A DNA stretch of 64,000 bases from positions 310,001-374,000 of the forward strand of contig NZ_BSFK01000016.1 in the NCBI RefSeq assembly GCF_027922305.1, read 5' to 3'. The position numbers and the translations under genes are program-made. Below, one piece after another: positions 19,895-29,455 of this stretch (positions are counted from its first letter, which is position 1; the number at the start of each line of letters is the position of its first letter). Under the pieces are notes generated by a model. It ran no database searches, was not told the DNA's origin, and saw only the letters and a list, made by a program, of their open reading frames with translations. This DNA comes from Methylopila jiangsuensis (GTDB taxonomy: Bacteria; Pseudomonadota; Alphaproteobacteria; Rhizobiales; Methylopilaceae).

Positions 19895-22303
19895 TCATTT
19901 CCCTGACTTCGGCCAATCAATCCCGGCATAGATCAGGCGTCGACTTATAGATGACTTGTGATAACGGGTTCCAAATTTGTCATTAATATTTTTGGTGAGC
20001 GATGCGATCGTGATTCCCTGTTCTCCATTTCTAATTCTGTGTATCAATCGCGTAGCATATGCTTCAAATTCATCTCTTTGCTCGGGACTTAAAAGGCTTT
20101 TTGTAGACGTTACTCTTGTCGAATTTACAGAGAGGCCGTTCTTCCGATAATTTGGAAGCCAGACCTTCATGATTGTAGCGATTGCGACACTATAACGTTC
20201 GGAAACTTCGTGCACTGTTAACCCAGATAACAGATCCGAGATAGCACGAAGACTTCGTTTTCTTGTTTCAAAGTGGGTCTTATCTGCCGCCGCTTGTAAC
20301 TCAGCAGCAGTGCTGTCGGTCGGAATCTGTAGATATCTGATCCATGCCACCTTGCCAGCGGCCGCTTGCTCGGAAACGTGGGCGATCTCTTTTGAGATAC
20401 GCGAGATCGTATCTTCTACATCTCTTCGCACGAACACGAGTGGGATGTCCCACTTCGTATACTGAATTTCGTGGACGCCCTCCGCGTTGAGCCATGCCTT
20501 AATTGCTTTAGGCGTCATGGCGAATATTTCGGAAAGTTCAGTGGAAAGAACGTAGTCGCGTTTGAAATTGGCGATCGCCTCGCGGCTGACGAGGTATTTG
20601 AAGCCGCCGATCGTTTCGACGGTGGTCTCGATATGCCCGTGCTTTGCCAGATGATTTGCCGGTGTCGGTTTGATCCCCATGTCAGTGCAGGCTTCCGTGA
20701 GCGGGCGGACATCCGCGTCGACCGCCTGGCTGTTGAGGAGGGCCATCACCTCCGCCTTATCGATTTCCCATCGGTTCCCGATCGCTTCGACGTCCTCCTT
20801 CACACCGGAGATACGAAGCCGGCCGCTGAGAAGATGGTTGACCACATCGATCCACACTTCGGCTGTCCCGCCGGCCTGGGCCAAAGCGACCCGAAGTTCG
20901 CTTGCTCGCCCGGCCGTCCCGCGGGGCATAGCTTCAATCCGGGCGCGCAACTCGCGCCACCTCTTACGGTTCACCAGCATATCTGGCGTCTGATAGAGCG
21001 TGGACGCTCGGTCTGACGCGATCAAAAGGAAGCCGGCGTCGACAAACTTTCTGAGCAGCTTCTGGGAGATCTTCTCCTGAAGCGCGAGCTCGGTGAGGGA
21101 GACGATTTCCGTCTGCTCCTGCCTCAGCGCTTCCACCGCTGATCGTTGGAAAACCAATGCTTTTCCCGAAGTGCCGCCGGTGAGAACGATCTCGGGATAA
21201 ACCTTGAGGCGAGCGACACGCTGCACCGTCGCGCCCAATACCTCGGCTGCTTCCTGCGCCGACATGGTGGATCGGGCCCACCGCAGGAGCACGCTGGGGT
21301 ACGAGGTGTTTTTCAACCGATCGAGATGCCGGTCGTAATAATCGTGGAGCGCTGCCGAAACCAGCGCGCACACCGCCGGATCGGTGATCTCATGATCCGT
21401 TAGATCTGCGAGAATCCCCAGCTCGATGCCTAGAGGATCCCGTCCTTTGACAGGCTTGGCCTGATCCCGAACGTTGTCGATGACGGCTTCGAAGGAGTGC
21501 GGCCATCCGTAGAGGATCTTCATGCCGGTCGTGAGCAGACCGATGTCGGTCTGTTTGGTGTGACCGTGCATGATCTGTTTGCGAAGCGCTCCCGACTGAA
21601 CAGGCATCGCGGCGAGGCCGAGCATAAGAGCGAAATGGAGAATTTCGCCTGGGGCGATTTTCGCAAGAGCTTCCGGAAGCCCAAGGCGGGCTGGCTCGGC
21701 CAGTGCCGGAACGCCGGAAAGGAGATGCGCCAGCGGCACGAGATAGGTCGCATCCTCGGCGCTTACCCGACTTGTCAGCGCGTTGCGAAGATCAAAACCG
21801 CACTGCGTGCAATGGGTGATGGAAGATCCGCCCCAGCGAAGCGGGCGGCCGCAATCGGGGTCCGGGCAGTTTTCGACGAGAAGCTCAAGTGACTCAGGGC
21901 AAAAGCCGAGTGGAACGATGTCCCACACGGATCGATGATAGGGGTCTTTTCGAAGAGACTGGGGTGAGATGGCCCGACGGGTCGTTGATAGAAACCGATC
22001 TCGGATGACGACGCCTCCGACCGAACGGAGGTTCCGCTCTTCGGATTCCTTGCCGGCGTCGAGGTACATTCGGCCCTCAATCTCCAGCAGCGGCAAGCCG
22101 CAGAGTTCGGCGAAGTCCTTCGCTGCATCCACGTAACGCGCTGGCGAGGCGACAGCGAAATATGGCAGCCCGACCGGGCCGCACAGAGCCGTCAGGCTGT
22201 CGTGCCCGGACGCCTGCAGGAGCCTCGTCAGAACGCTGACGAGGCTTTCGCCGGGCTTAGGGACGACGCGGTCCGGCGCTGTGCGCTCGCCGATGACGAA
22301 CAT
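19895..22303 (-). CDS. TniQ/TnsD family target-selection protein
   Basis: An 802-aa protein with an N-terminal TniQ domain (GESLVSVLTRLLQASGHDSL, about residues 20-160) and a zinc-finger stretch with paired cysteines around residues 184-204 (CPDPDCG ... CTQCG). A long C-terminal part holds several helix-turn-helix-like segments (for example MSAQEAAEVLGATVQRVARLK). In Tn7, TnsD binds a fixed sequence in the attachment gene and recruits TnsC. The start at 22303 was chosen because upstream residues in the longer frame are low-complexity Arg/Ser and overlap tnsC. It is larger than Tn7 TnsD (about 500 aa). The likely DNA target is the 3' end of gyrB, inferred from insertion position. Confidence 0.85.
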   Translation of the reverse strand: MFVIGERTAPDRVVPKPGESLVSVLTRLLQASGHDSLTALCGPVGLPYFAVASPARYVDAAKDFAELCGLPLLEIEGRMYLDAGKESEERNLRSVGGVVIRDRFLSTTRRAISPQSLRKDPYHRSVWDIVPLGFCPESLELLVENCPDPDCGRPLRWGGSSITHCTQCGFDLRNALTSRVSAEDATYLVPLAHLLSGVPALAEPARLGLPEALAKIAPGEILHFALMLGLAAMPVQSGALRKQIMHGHTKQTDIGLLTTGMKILYGWPHSFEAVIDNVRDQAKPVKGRDPLGIELGILADLTDHEITDPAVCALVSAALHDYYDRHLDRLKNTSYPSVLLRWARSTMSAQEAAEVLGATVQRVARLKVYPEIVLTGGTSGKALVFQRSAVEALRQEQTEIVSLTELALQEKISQKLLRKFVDAGFLLIASDRASTLYQTPDMLVNRKRWRELRARIEAMPRGTAGRASELRVALAQAGGTAEVWIDVVNHLLSGRLRISGVKEDVEAIGNRWEIDKAEVMALLNSQAVDADVRPLTEACTDMGIKPTPANHLAKHGHIETTVETIGGFKYLVSREAIANFKRDYVLSTELSEIFAMTPKAIKAWLNAEGVHEIQYTKWDIPLVFVRRDVEDTISRISKEIAHVSEQAAAGKVAWIRYLQIPTDSTAAELQAAADKTHFETRKRSLRAISDLLSGLTVHEVSERYSVAIATIMKVWLPNYRKNGLSVNSTRVTSTKSLLSPEQRDEFEAYATRLIHRIRNGEQGITIASLTKNINDKFGTRYHKSSISRRLIYAGIDWPKSGK

Positions 22304-22349
22304 GAAGGGCTGAGGAGCTTCGGCGGACGACGCGTTCGAGGTGCACGGA

Positions 22350-23345
22350 TCAATCAAGGGAGTCTTCCCACGGCTCCGGCCACACTTGCTCGGGCAGAGG
22401 AGGCCTAGACGCCGAGAAGGGGTTCGTCTTCGCCGCCTCCGAATAACGCCAAAGGCGGTCGAACCCCGTCGCGAAGGATTCGAGATCGAGGCGCTCTCCA
22501 TCGCTGTTGAGGAGCGAATCGACGGCGGCTGTCTGGATCAGCTTCGCAGTGGCGCCGGGGTAGCCGAGGGAGGCGGCATGGATACGCCTTGCCAGATCCG
22601 ATTTATGCAGGTCGCTGACGGCGAAACCGGCATGCTCGCGAAGCTGCTGATCAAAGTGGGCCAGATACGCTCGATAGCGCTTCCAGTCCTCGGGATCTTC
22701 GCTTTCGCGTTTGTAGGGGAGGATCTCGAAATGGAAGTCGTTGCGGCCGACCAGATGGCCGTTCGCTTCGTAGATGCGCCTGGATCGGGTCGTTCCGACC
22801 AGCAGGAAGCTGCACTCGCCCTGGCTGTCGTTGATGAGGCCCTGGATCCAGTCCGCGACCTTATAAGACACTTTGCCGCGATCTCGTTCGACCAGGCGCT
22901 GCATTTCATCGAAGATCAGCAGGCGCGTTCCGCGTTTCCGCAGGCCTTTGGTGATCTGCAATCGCTTGTAGTCGCCGTCACCGCGGTCCGGATTGATGTC
23001 CCTGAGCCGCTCCAGCGCCGCGCGGCCCAGGGTTTTGGGGGTCGCTGAGCTCGGCACTTCCACATAGACGATGGGCATCTGATCGGAAGTCGATGAAGCC
23101 TCTGGCTCGAACGCCGCCCTGAACGTGTTGACGATCGTCGTCTTGCCGCCGCGGGTCGGAGCGGTCAAAGAAGCGCAGGATGACTCGGCGCCGCCGGTGG
23201 CGCTTCGCATGAACAGCCGGATCTTGCTGACAAGGTCGGACGTGCGATCGGTGTTGATGCGGATCGCCTTCACCGCCTGAATTCGTTGGGCGTGCAGGTC
23301 GGCCAGATGATCGAAATCTGCGCCTTTGAGAACATTTTCAAGCAT
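22350..23345 (-). CDS. tnsC: TnsC/TniB-like AAA+ transposition regulator
   Basis: A 331-aa ATPase of the TniB/TnsC group. Walker A is TAPTRGGKTTI (about residues 61-71), Walker B is RLLIFDEMQRL (141-151), and a later sensor region includes VGTTRSRRIYEAN. TnsC passes target information from TnsD to the TnsAB transposase and mediates target immunity. It overlaps the end of tnsB by 8 bp, and tniQ follows 46 bp downstream. Function by family is secure; interaction with this TniQ is inferred. Confidence 0.9.
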   Translation of the reverse strand: MLENVLKGADFDHLADLHAQRIQAVKAIRINTDRTSDLVSKIRLFMRSATGGAESSCASLTAPTRGGKTTIVNTFRAAFEPEASSTSDQMPIVYVEVPSSATPKTLGRAALERLRDINPDRGDGDYKRLQITKGLRKRGTRLLIFDEMQRLVERDRGKVSYKVADWIQGLINDSQGECSFLLVGTTRSRRIYEANGHLVGRNDFHFEILPYKRESEDPEDWKRYRAYLAHFDQQLREHAGFAVSDLHKSDLARRIHAASLGYPGATAKLIQTAAVDSLLNSDGERLDLESFATGFDRLWRYSEAAKTNPFSASRPPLPEQVWPEPWEDSLD

Positions 23346-25566
23346 TGCTACGCGTTACCTGTTTTGCGGACATCGGGGTTAAGGCCATCAGAGACGCAGC
23401 GTCGTCGTCGTCGTCGACCTCGGTCACTTGCGGCTCTTCGGTCAGCAACGGGAGCTCCGGCTGTACGACGGTCGCGATGACCGTCTTGACCTTCGTTCTG
23501 CGGTTTGCCTGATTTTTCTTCGGGCGAGAGATTTTGTTCGGCTCGTCGATCACGGGCGCTTCCTCAGCAGCCGCTTGGGCCATCGCCTCGTTTACGGTCA
23601 CGTCGACCGAGATCATGCGGTTCGTGCTCACCGCGCCATTTCGCGGCTGGCCGCGCGCCGGCTTCGTCGTGACGATGATGCTGCCGGTTTCACCCAGACG
23701 CTGGAAGCGAGCGTCGATCGTCTTGGCGGCGCCGGCTTTGATCGCCTGAACTGTTTCAGCGATCAGCTCGGACCGCGTCAGCATGAGATCCCTGAAGTTT
23801 TTGGATCTCCGGTCCCGATCGCGGTTTTGCTGTTGAATGATTTTGTGCTGCCAGAGCGAAAGACCCTTGGCGTAATCCTTCTGATCGCATACGAGCGGGA
23901 GGTATTCGCCCGTAGTCTTGAGCAAAACCTGCATCTCGCTCAGGTCGGCGGGATCGAACCTGAAGTCGACGTCGATCCGGGACTTCTTTGTCCCGGCGAA
24001 CATGCGGCGGATGGTGTCATCGCTGCGGAAGGTGAGGTTCTGAAAACGGATACCGTTCCGATCCAGAACCGCGGTTCCGTGCCGCGAGAGAATGGACTTC
24101 AGCACTCCAATCCGCTCGGGCATGTCGATGCGCCGCTTCGCCGTTCCTTCGATCCAACGGCGTTCCGGCGTCGTCCCGATCATGCGGTGGCGGCTTTTGC
24201 AGTAGTCCCCGAGCAGCCACTTCAGGAACAGAAGCTGGAACTTGGCGAAGGACATCCGCATGGTGTTTTGCGGATTGATCTCCAGATCCCTGAGCAGCTT
24301 CGGATTGCCGTAGGTCGTTCCCGGCAGTCGGTGCATGAAGCGCTTGTTCATCGTGCCGAAGAAGCGCTCGATGATGCCCTTGTGCTTGGGGGTCTTGACC
24401 GGCGACGTCTCGAGTTCGATCGCGAGTTCCGCGCATGCCCTGGGGAGCGAGATGCCGACGACCTCCTTCGCGTTGTCGGCGACCAGCTTCATCGGAGTGC
24501 CCATGGCGAGCCATTCATGCTCAAGGCCCGGCGCCTGCTTAAGGAGCTCGGCCTTCGGGGCGATGGCTTGACGAAGGCACATCATCACCGAGTAGACGCT
24601 CGGCGGCTCGAAGCCGATGTAGAACCCGAGCGGATACCGGGAGTAGGCGTCGATCGCCATGGTGAGCCAGGGCCGGCCTCCGCATGGGAGGGCCGAGGTC
24701 TCGTCGAACAGCATCCATCCGTCGAGCTTGGTGTGATCGATGAGGACGCGTTCGAGCGGATAGGTCGCTTCCGGCGCGACCCTGAGCGGCTTGAGTTCGA
24801 GATCAGCGGCTCGAGAACCGTGCCTCGCACGGATGGTGCGGTAATAGTCGCAGTCACGGATCCGCCGGAAAACCGTCGACCGCACCGGGTGCGGCAGCAG
24901 CAGCTGCTCCAGAGTCCTGTCGGACGGGTCGGCGGTTTCGATCAGTTCGCGGTTGCGCTTTTCGACGGCGCCGAACGCGGCTTCATAGACGGCTGTCGCC
25001 GGCAGCAGCGCTCTGTTCAGATACACGCTTCGGATCGCGTTCTGGATGATCTCTTCGACCGCATCGTCGATTCCACGAGTCCGCCCCTTTTTCTCGTCGT
25101 AGGAGCGCATCGCCTTGAGAGGCCGTCTGCCTGGAACGCCGCGTTCGCGGAGCCAGGTCAGAAGGGTTTTCCAGTTGGGTTTCTTGACGTGCCCTTTCTC
25201 AGCGGCGACCTCATCGATCAAGGCGGTGAGACAGGCTTCGTTCTTGAGAAGGCCCGGGCGCGCGTCGAAGGCGACGCAATAGGCGTGTCGCCACTCGGCC
25301 TTGGTCGTCGCCTCGGGAGGAAGGGACTCCAACGCGCGATCCGCGACGTCGCTATGCGCAATCGGCAACCGCTTCCAGTCTTTGACGCTCAACCGGTCGG
25401 ACGCGTAGAGCGAGACGAAGTCGTCGTCGCTCAGGACCTTAATGCGGCCGTTTTCGGCGTCTTCGAACACCATGCGACCGTCGTCGAGCAGGCGCGAGAA
25501 GGAATACTCGCGCTCGTTGATCGTCACGCTGCCGCCGCGCGTGATCCGGAGGTTGAACTCGGTCAT
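23338..25566 (-). CDS. tnsB: TnsB-like DDE transposase
   Basis: A 742-aa transposase of the TnsB/TniA/MuA superfamily that binds the element ends and joins 3' ends to target DNA. The catalytic triad is visible: D277 in VLIDHTKLD, D364 in LVADNAKE and E400 in KGIIERFFG, with exactly 35 residues between the last two. N-terminal DNA-binding domains precede the rve core and a beta-barrel domain follows. The start at 25566 (MTEFNLRITRGG) was preferred because upstream residues overlap tnsA and look non-coding. It overlaps tnsC by 8 bp. Confidence 0.92.
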   Translation of the reverse strand: MTEFNLRITRGGSVTINEREYSFSRLLDDGRMVFEDAENGRIKVLSDDDFVSLYASDRLSVKDWKRLPIAHSDVADRALESLPPEATTKAEWRHAYCVAFDARPGLLKNEACLTALIDEVAAEKGHVKKPNWKTLLTWLRERGVPGRRPLKAMRSYDEKKGRTRGIDDAVEEIIQNAIRSVYLNRALLPATAVYEAAFGAVEKRNRELIETADPSDRTLEQLLLPHPVRSTVFRRIRDCDYYRTIRARHGSRAADLELKPLRVAPEATYPLERVLIDHTKLDGWMLFDETSALPCGGRPWLTMAIDAYSRYPLGFYIGFEPPSVYSVMMCLRQAIAPKAELLKQAPGLEHEWLAMGTPMKLVADNAKEVVGISLPRACAELAIELETSPVKTPKHKGIIERFFGTMNKRFMHRLPGTTYGNPKLLRDLEINPQNTMRMSFAKFQLLFLKWLLGDYCKSRHRMIGTTPERRWIEGTAKRRIDMPERIGVLKSILSRHGTAVLDRNGIRFQNLTFRSDDTIRRMFAGTKKSRIDVDFRFDPADLSEMQVLLKTTGEYLPLVCDQKDYAKGLSLWQHKIIQQQNRDRDRRSKNFRDLMLTRSELIAETVQAIKAGAAKTIDARFQRLGETGSIIVTTKPARGQPRNGAVSTNRMISVDVTVNEAMAQAAAEEAPVIDEPNKISRPKKNQANRRTKVKTVIATVVQPELPLLTEEPQVTEVDDDDDAASLMALTPMSAKQVTRSNA

Positions 25567-25627
25567 TAGCGCAAGCTCTCGAAAAGTTCGGAGGCCGGAA
25601 GCGAGGGACGTGTCGGAAGGCTGCCCA

Positions 25628-26374
25628 TCAGGCCGACCGCAACGTCTTGATGCGCAAGCGGTAGCCGTCTTCGAGCGTGACGATCGTCTGCGATCCAAGC
25701 GGCTGGTCGAGCTGGAGACGCACGATCCGCCGCAGCGCCAGCGCCATCACGCGGGCGGCGCCGAGATCGGGATCGGACATCGCGCCGGCGCAGTCCTGCA
25801 GACTGGACTCCTTGATGGTTTCGAGATGAGCGATCAAAGAAGCGAGGGCTGCGGGCGACGGCGAGAGGCGGCGCGCTTTCTCGAGCTCGATGGCGTTCTC
25901 ATGCCAGGTCGACGCGACCTTGAGCCGGAGGTCAGTGAAGAATTCGAGATTGGAGCCGATGCTGCGGTAGATCGCGCGCGCGCGCTTCAGGCGCTTGCGC
26001 TCGTCGGGCTCCATTTTGAAGAGATCGCGCCGATATTTGACCTCAAGATAGGTCGTGTGGCGATTGCGGTTGATCCCGAAGTCCGGGGTGTAGCGCGTCT
26101 GCTTGCCATTGAACGTGAAATGCAGCGTATGCGGCTGATCCATGTAGCTGACGACATCGCTGTCGACCTCCAGCCACCGGATCGCGCGACGCTCGAGATA
26201 GGACTCCGAGGCGATCATTCGATCGCACTTGACGCTCGGATAGAGGCTGACGGGTCGATTCCGGCGGCCGTTGAAAACGGTGCGGATGGGCTCCCCGTTC
26301 TCCAGAACCTCCATCCGGGCGTCGTATGCCTCGAGGATCTTTTCGGCCTGCTTCTTCGTGAGCGGCTTAAACAT
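25628..26374 (-). CDS. tnsA: TnsA-like endonuclease of the heteromeric transposase
   Basis: A 248-aa protein with the TnsA nuclease core: acidic residues in ASESYLERRAIRWLE (about 56-69), YTPDF with D98, and YLEVKYR with the E111-x-K113 pair. TnsA cuts the 5' strands at the ends so that the element moves by cut-and-paste. Elements lacking tnsA, such as Tn5053 types, copy instead, so this one is predicted to excise cleanly. It lies 61 bp before tnsB and overlaps the upstream 174-aa gene by 8 bp. Confidence 0.9.
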   Translation of the reverse strand: MFKPLTKKQAEKILEAYDARMEVLENGEPIRTVFNGRRNRPVSLYPSVKCDRMIASESYLERRAIRWLEVDSDVVSYMDQPHTLHFTFNGKQTRYTPDFGINRNRHTTYLEVKYRRDLFKMEPDERKRLKRARAIYRSIGSNLEFFTDLRLKVASTWHENAIELEKARRLSPSPAALASLIAHLETIKESSLQDCAGAMSDPDLGAARVMALALRRIVRLQLDQPLGSQTIVTLEDGYRLRIKTLRSA

Positions 26375-26891
26375 AGGCCGCCTCCGGCAGAGAGCTGTCG
26401 TGCAGAAATGACCGGTTCAGCGAGTCGATCGCCGGTGCGATCAGCGCCTTGAGGCCTCCTTTTTCCGAAAGCCATTTAGCGCGGCGTGCAATGAGCTCAG
26501 AGCCGGCGTTGACGCGAAGATCGTGAAGCCTGTTGAAGGCTTCGAGCACCGCGCATGTTTCCTTCTGCGGCAAGGCTGGGCCGCAAAGGAGATCGATCAA
26601 GCGGATCCAAGCCATTTCCCTTCGGAGTTCGACAAGTAAGGAAGACTCGAGCGAGGCTGCGGCGATCACGTCCGGAGCGGTCAGCCTAGGGAGTGAGAAC
26701 ATCCCCGAAGGAGCGCGTTCGCACAGCATCCAAGGCGCCACGAGAACGCGCTCGTCGGACGAGAGCGAGACCTCACATACGATATGAATTTCGACGCGCC
26801 TGCGGTCCGCGACCTGTTCGGCGGCGTCGAAGTGCTTCTGCTTGAGATCGCAAAGGCCTTCTGCAGAACGAGGCCTGGTGCAGTCCAACAT
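26367..26891 (-). CDS. hypothetical protein encoded immediately upstream of tnsA
   Basis: A 174-aa soluble protein I do not recognise. It is mainly helical with no transmembrane segment. The middle contains LRREMAWIRLIDLLCGPALPQ and the C-terminal half contains ARRAKWLSEKGGLKALIAPA. It overlaps tnsA by 8 bp, which strongly suggests co-translation and a role tied to transposition. An alternative is unrelated cargo caught at the head of the operon. The start codon is uncertain. Confidence 0.6.
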   Translation of the reverse strand: MLDCTRPRSAEGLCDLKQKHFDAAEQVADRRRVEIHIVCEVSLSSDERVLVAPWMLCERAPSGMFSLPRLTAPDVIAAASLESSLLVELRREMAWIRLIDLLCGPALPQKETCAVLEAFNRLHDLRVNAGSELIARRAKWLSEKGGLKALIAPAIDSLNRSFLHDSSLPEAAYV

Positions 26892-27069
26892 GACGACCCT
26901 CTTGGCGCACGTCTCCAGTCGCAGAGAGCGGACTCCGCTGCGGCGGTCAGATCGAAAGTTCGGAGAAGTTCGTTCGGAAGAGCTAAGCTCTAGGATGTGA
27001 AATGGACCAATCCCTCTTTCGAGGTTGTAAACGGTCCAGGCCTGACGGATTGAAAGTCTGCGTCGTTCC

Positions 27070-27519
27070 TCAGCCTCTTACTTTGTGGGTTAATGGGGTA
27101 TTGGAGCCTCCGTTTTTGCACGCGCGAAAAGCAAGCGTCTCAGCAATCGCGATGATCGCAGGCGCCAATCTTTCCATAATCGCCAAGGCCTTAGGCGATG
27201 TGGAATGGGCGATGCCCCTTTCGAGCAGCCATTTGCGGAGCTCGAGCAAGGCTAAGGAATTGTCCGTGACGATCGAACTCGGAACGTGATTGCGGGCGAC
27301 AGCCCTCTCGATCAATTGGATCGGGGCTGACTGCAGGCGACCGGTGACGAGCTCCACCTGCAATTGTCCGGCAACAGGGATGAGTAAGGCGTGGCACGCG
27401 ACGCCAGAAACGGTGCGATAGTGCTCAAGGAGCCATGCATCCGGGTCCGGCGTCGCCTCAACATAGGCTGGCCGTTTCACGACGCCTGCCGGTCGTCGGC
27501 GTTGAAGGGCGCGGTTCAT
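27070..27519 (-). CDS. small RNase-H/integrase-fold-like protein lacking key catalytic acids
   Basis: A 149-aa protein starting at 27519, whose ATGA overlaps the stop of the FtsH-like gene by 4 bp. Residues about 42-117 look like the second half of an rve (integrase core) domain: VTDNSLALLELRKWLLERGI resembles the usual DNG..F....WL...GI stretch, with D86 and a downstream E116 only 29 residues on rather than about 35. No obvious first catalytic Asp is seen. It may be a non-catalytic DNA-binding remnant kept for regulation, or a decayed transposase fragment. The translational overlap favours a retained gene. Fold assignment is tentative. Confidence 0.55.
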   Translation of the reverse strand: MNRALQRRRPAGVVKRPAYVEATPDPDAWLLEHYRTVSGVACHALLIPVAGQLQVELVTGRLQSAPIQLIERAVARNHVPSSIVTDNSLALLELRKWLLERGIAHSTSPKALAIMERLAPAIIAIAETLAFRACKNGGSNTPLTHKVRG

Positions 27520-29453
27520 GCCGAGCGCTCGGCGTCGAAGGCGTTTCGGGTCGAGACGGTGGCCTCGCGGCAAAGGCGCGCGACATCTTCGCCTCGAACG
27601 AAGCGATGCTCGACGAGCAAGGCGGCGACCGCCTCGATTTCACGTCTGTGCCTCCGAACGAGATCGTTTGCGCGCTGCTGAAGGCGTGAGAGATCGGCCT
27701 CCACGCCGTTCCGCAGCTGCTCGTTCGTCGAGAGGGTCGCCGCGACGCGGTCGGCGGCTCCGAGGAAGGCCAGTTTCTCGCCGAGCCCGAATGAACCATG
27801 GGCGCCTGCAAGCAGCGACGTTGCGACGGCGAGGTCGGACGCCTCTGCGCCACCGGAGCCGGCGTCGACGGCCCCGCAGAGGACTTCGTCGGCAGCGCGT
27901 CCGCCCAGTGTGGCGACGACGTAATCTTCGACGTCGGCGAAGGTCATCGGACGCCGGCGGCGAGCGAAGTTCGTGGCGCCGAGTCCTGCGCCGCTGGCGC
28001 CGACCTGAACTGCTCCGACTTTCAGACCTAGGACTGTGGCCACCACCGCGTGTCCGGCCTCATGCAATGCGGTCTGTAACAGCAGTTCCTTGTCCATTTC
28101 GATTGGTGGCGCGACCGCGGCCGCCAGGTCCGCGGGCCGAACCTCCCGGGCGGCGTCGCGGGCGATCTGGCGGGCCTCCGTGACGATCCTGACGATGTCG
28201 GCCCCCGACATGCCTTCCGTCATTTGCGCGAAGGGCTCGAGATCCTCCGAGGCGAGGTCGCGGCCAAGATAACAGCGGAAGATGACCTCCCGGTCCGCCT
28301 TGTTCGGCAGATGGATCTTGACGACCTTGTCGAGCCGTCCGGCGCGCCTCAATGCCGGATCGACGCGACTGGCGTTGTTGCAGGCGCCGATCGTGATGAG
28401 TCCCGGGTAGCGCAAGGTGCCGTCGATCAGGTCGAGGACGCCGTTGACGAAGTTGATCCACCAGGCCGCGTATTTTCCTTCCTGGCTGTCGCGGTCAACG
28501 ATGCTGTCGATTTCGTCGATCATCAGCAGTCCGGGGCGATGCGCGCGCGCCGCCTCGATGGCCGCCCGCGCGGCCTTCAGCGCATCGTCGAGGTGACCAT
28601 CGCCCGCTGAGAGCCATCGGGAGACCGAGGTCGTTTCGAGCGGCAGCTGCGTCGTTTTCGCTAGAGCCATGGCGTAGATGCTTTTGCCGACGCCCGGAGG
28701 TCCCTCGAGCAGAATGCCCTTCGGGAGATCCTTGAGCGTGATGCCGGGTTCGCCTCGCCTCAGGCGCTGGATGTCGCGCGCCAGCGCCATGCCCCACGTC
28801 TTCGCGGCTCCATATCCGGCGAGCTCGGCAAGGTCTGGGATGCCGTTGTCTGCCGAGGACGGCGGCGCAGCGGTCGTCGCGCACAGGCGTTTGAGGGTGT
28901 CTGCCACCGATGAGCCGGGCCTCACCGCGAAGGCCATCGCCGACAGGTTGAGCACGTCCGGGGCGCCCACGTCTTCGGGCGAGACGGACTCATCGTAGAA
29001 CTCGCTGAGGGCGCGAGCGACATCGGTCGCCGCAGGTTTCGGCACGACGATCCAGCGATCGCAGTTTCGCACCAGAATGGCTGGCAGTTGCCGTTCCGGA
29101 TCCGCTGCGACGCCAATGACGGATTTGCCCAGCGCAATCTCTCCGCCGATGATGTTGGCCATATCGTCGAGATGGTTGGTGCGCGCTCTCGTTGATTTGG
29201 ACCCCGTCTCGGAGCGGAACAGGTGAGGGTCTGAGAGACCGGATTTGTCCTCGACGCGCTGGTCGATGAGGTGGCGTAAGACCGACACCACGGGCTCGAC
29301 CCAGCTTTCCGCCGGCGCTTCGACGATCCAGGCGAGCGGCTGGTTCAGCAGCGATTGGAACGTCTCCACATTGATCGCATCAAGCACCGCGGTCCGGACG
29401 AGACGTTTCGTGAAAGGCAGACCGCCGGCGTCGTCTTCGTCCTTCGCGCGCAT
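27516..29453 (-). CDS. soluble FtsH-like AAA+ ATPase with M41 zinc-protease domain
   Basis: A 645-aa protein starting at 29453, two bases after the 237-aa gene ends. Residues 1-240 have no match I recognise and no transmembrane helix, unlike true FtsH. The AAA+ core follows: Walker A GPPGVGKS (251-258), Walker B LLMIDEID (309-316), sensor GACNNASRVDPALRRAGRLD and the GMSGADI helix. The M41 peptidase has HEAGHAV (464-470) and a downstream SDLAVATSLL with the likely third zinc ligand. The protein therefore looks like an intact ATP-driven protease. It sits in the same orientation as tnsABC; remodelling or degrading transposition proteins, as ClpX does for Mu, is a hypothesis. Confidence 0.82.
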   Translation of the reverse strand: MRAKDEDDAGGLPFTKRLVRTAVLDAINVETFQSLLNQPLAWIVEAPAESWVEPVVSVLRHLIDQRVEDKSGLSDPHLFRSETGSKSTRARTNHLDDMANIIGGEIALGKSVIGVAADPERQLPAILVRNCDRWIVVPKPAATDVARALSEFYDESVSPEDVGAPDVLNLSAMAFAVRPGSSVADTLKRLCATTAAPPSSADNGIPDLAELAGYGAAKTWGMALARDIQRLRRGEPGITLKDLPKGILLEGPPGVGKSIYAMALAKTTQLPLETTSVSRWLSAGDGHLDDALKAARAAIEAARAHRPGLLMIDEIDSIVDRDSQEGKYAAWWINFVNGVLDLIDGTLRYPGLITIGACNNASRVDPALRRAGRLDKVVKIHLPNKADREVIFRCYLGRDLASEDLEPFAQMTEGMSGADIVRIVTEARQIARDAAREVRPADLAAAVAPPIEMDKELLLQTALHEAGHAVVATVLGLKVGAVQVGASGAGLGATNFARRRRPMTFADVEDYVVATLGGRAADEVLCGAVDAGSGGAEASDLAVATSLLAGAHGSFGLGEKLAFLGAADRVAATLSTNEQLRNGVEADLSRLQQRANDLVRRHRREIEAVAALLVEHRFVRGEDVARLCREATVSTRNAFDAERSA

Positions 29454-29455
29454 GC

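Noticed and set aside
19690-19900. tRNA or other RNA gene as attachment site
   Set aside because: No cloverleaf is present; the insertion abuts a protein gene and the hairpin at 19820-19863 fits a terminator.
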